This document shows, one piece after another, positions 58,844 through 64,000 of a stretch of DNA of 64,000 bases (within the stretch, counting starts at the first letter, position 1; the number at the start of each line of letters is the position of its first letter). The notes under the pieces were generated by a model. The model had not been told where the DNA came from. It ran no database searches and saw only the letters and a program-made list of their open reading frames with translations. Source of the stretch: Hypomesus transpacificus (taxonomy: Eukaryota > Chordata > Actinopteri > Osmeriformes > Osmeridae); the NCBI RefSeq assembly GCF_021917145.1, contig NC_061068.1:6403344-6467343 (forward strand), read 5' to 3'. The translations under genes were made by a program, and so were the position numbers.

Positions 58844-59616
58844 TAATTGTTCTCCATCTTTGCAAGGGTAAGTTATATGAATTAAAATGACACATTGCTG
58901 TACATGCCTGATGCACATGTATTAAACACATAACTTATTGTTTAGTGTAATTTTGTAGCTTCTTTGTTTCATCAAACAGCAATCTGGAAATGACTGATTG
59001 TTGGTTGTAGAATCATTAGGTGTGTTCGCCTTCATGCGGCGCCTGGAGCCGGCGCCATAGACATCTATGGCCGGCGCTGCATGAAGTCGAACACACCTAC
59101 TATCACCAGTAGATATTGGGGACCAATGAGAAACGAACACAGAGTCTGAAAGCGCCTTCCCATTTCTGATGACTGAATTTCCGGTAAAGAAGAACCCGGC
59201 AATGTTTGAAATAAAATAATTCATTTATTTTAGCACCATATAGCGAAGAAAGACTATTAAGCGAATATTCATCGAGTTGAATTGTATACATAAGTCTATA
59301 TCAACTACAAAGGTGCTCAAAATTTCCTTATTTACCAATGTTGGTTGATGTCAATTCAAAATCGTAGGGAAGTCAAATTAAAACGGTGAGGATAGACATG
59401 ACATTATGCCAAACCTTTAGAATGGTAAGCATTTTTTATCTTTTCTATCCATCTTTGAGAATGACAAATGTGTATTAGAATATAATCAGGTTTCCGTCAT
59501 TGAGTAATAATGATAGTTGACGATGATTCCACCCCTCCCCTTCTGCAGTAGTTTTACCTATAGAACCCGGAAATCGTCGCCGGTTTTTGGTGACGCTGCA
59601 TTAGAAACGGCAAGAC
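58844..59616. promoter_or_regulatory. MYBL2-RPN2 intergenic region and RPN2 promoter
   Basis: Apart from the palindromic element it is non-coding. The RPN2 start codon follows GC-containing sequence (CCCGGAAATCGTCGCCGG, about 59566-59583) with an ETS-like CCGGAA core, typical of TATA-less housekeeping promoters. Confidence 0.45.
59018..59098. mobile_element. 81-bp palindromic miniature element
   Basis: The sequence runs AGGTGTGTTCGCCTTCATGC to GCATGAAGTCGAACACACCT with near-palindromic GC-rich arms (GGCGCC/CCGGCGC) and a centre around CATAGACATCTATGG. TA at both edges fits a TA target duplication. The arms differ at a few positions. I recall similar palindromic miniature elements in fish, but cannot name the family. 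It lies in the MYBL2-RPN2 intergenic region. Confidence 0.6.
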
Positions 59617-63938
<4,322 letters not shown>

Positions 63939-64000
63939 GTTGGTACTGAGGGTGGAGCCCTGCATTTGAAAAGGCACCGTGTGTCACATCATGCTTGCTT

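Overview
This is a ray-finned (teleost) fish nuclear DNA window. Genes are split into many short exons with GT-AG introns, the proteins match vertebrate families closely, and the repeats are typical fish mobile elements: a Tc1 transposon with an intact transposase frame, a tRNA-derived SINE, and hAT-like, Tc1-like and fold-back non-autonomous elements. I cannot name the species. The SINE and Tc1 types fit a basal euteleost (pike, salmon or smelt grade), but that is a guess. There is no sign of bacterial or viral genome organisation.

Layout. Positions 1-11.7 kb are gene-poor and hold a pair of perfect hairpins (3.6-3.8 kb), a hAT-like element (4.8-5.2 kb), a 31-G run (5.33 kb) and a fold-back transposon fragment (5.6-6.4 kb). 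PDRG1 (minus, 5 exons) lies at 11.7-12.6 kb and FAM217B (minus, 3 coding exons) at 13.3-15.0 kb. PPP1R3D (plus, one coding exon) lies at 16.5-17.4 kb, head-to-head with FAM217B. PHACTR3 (minus, 13 coding exons, 537 aa) covers 21.0-46.1 kb, with the Tc1 element inside its last intron. From 46.7 kb the genes are dense and mostly on the plus strand: ACOT8 (6 exons, 330 aa), IFT52 (13 exons, 435 aa), an unrecognised 226-aa gene on the minus strand, MYBL2 (15 exons, 635 aa), and RPN2 (first 15 exons; it runs off the right edge).

I assembled the exon models by hand from splice sites, reading frame and remembered family sequences. In every gene the exon phases close without a frameshift. All recognised genes have human orthologues on chromosome 20, though spread over much of that chromosome, so the window is a conserved-synteny block with shuffled local order. 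The genes do not form one pathway. They cover glycogen-associated PP1 targeting (PPP1R3D), actin/PP1 regulation (PHACTR3), a prefoldin-like protein (PDRG1), peroxisomal acyl-CoA hydrolysis (ACOT8), ciliary transport (IFT52), cell-cycle transcription (MYBL2) and N-glycosylation in the ER (RPN2). I found no clearly new multi-gene system. The most unusual items are the twin hairpins with identical loops, the fold-back nuclease-gene fragment, the potentially intact Tc1 copy in PHACTR3, and the unrecognised gene between IFT52 and MYBL2.
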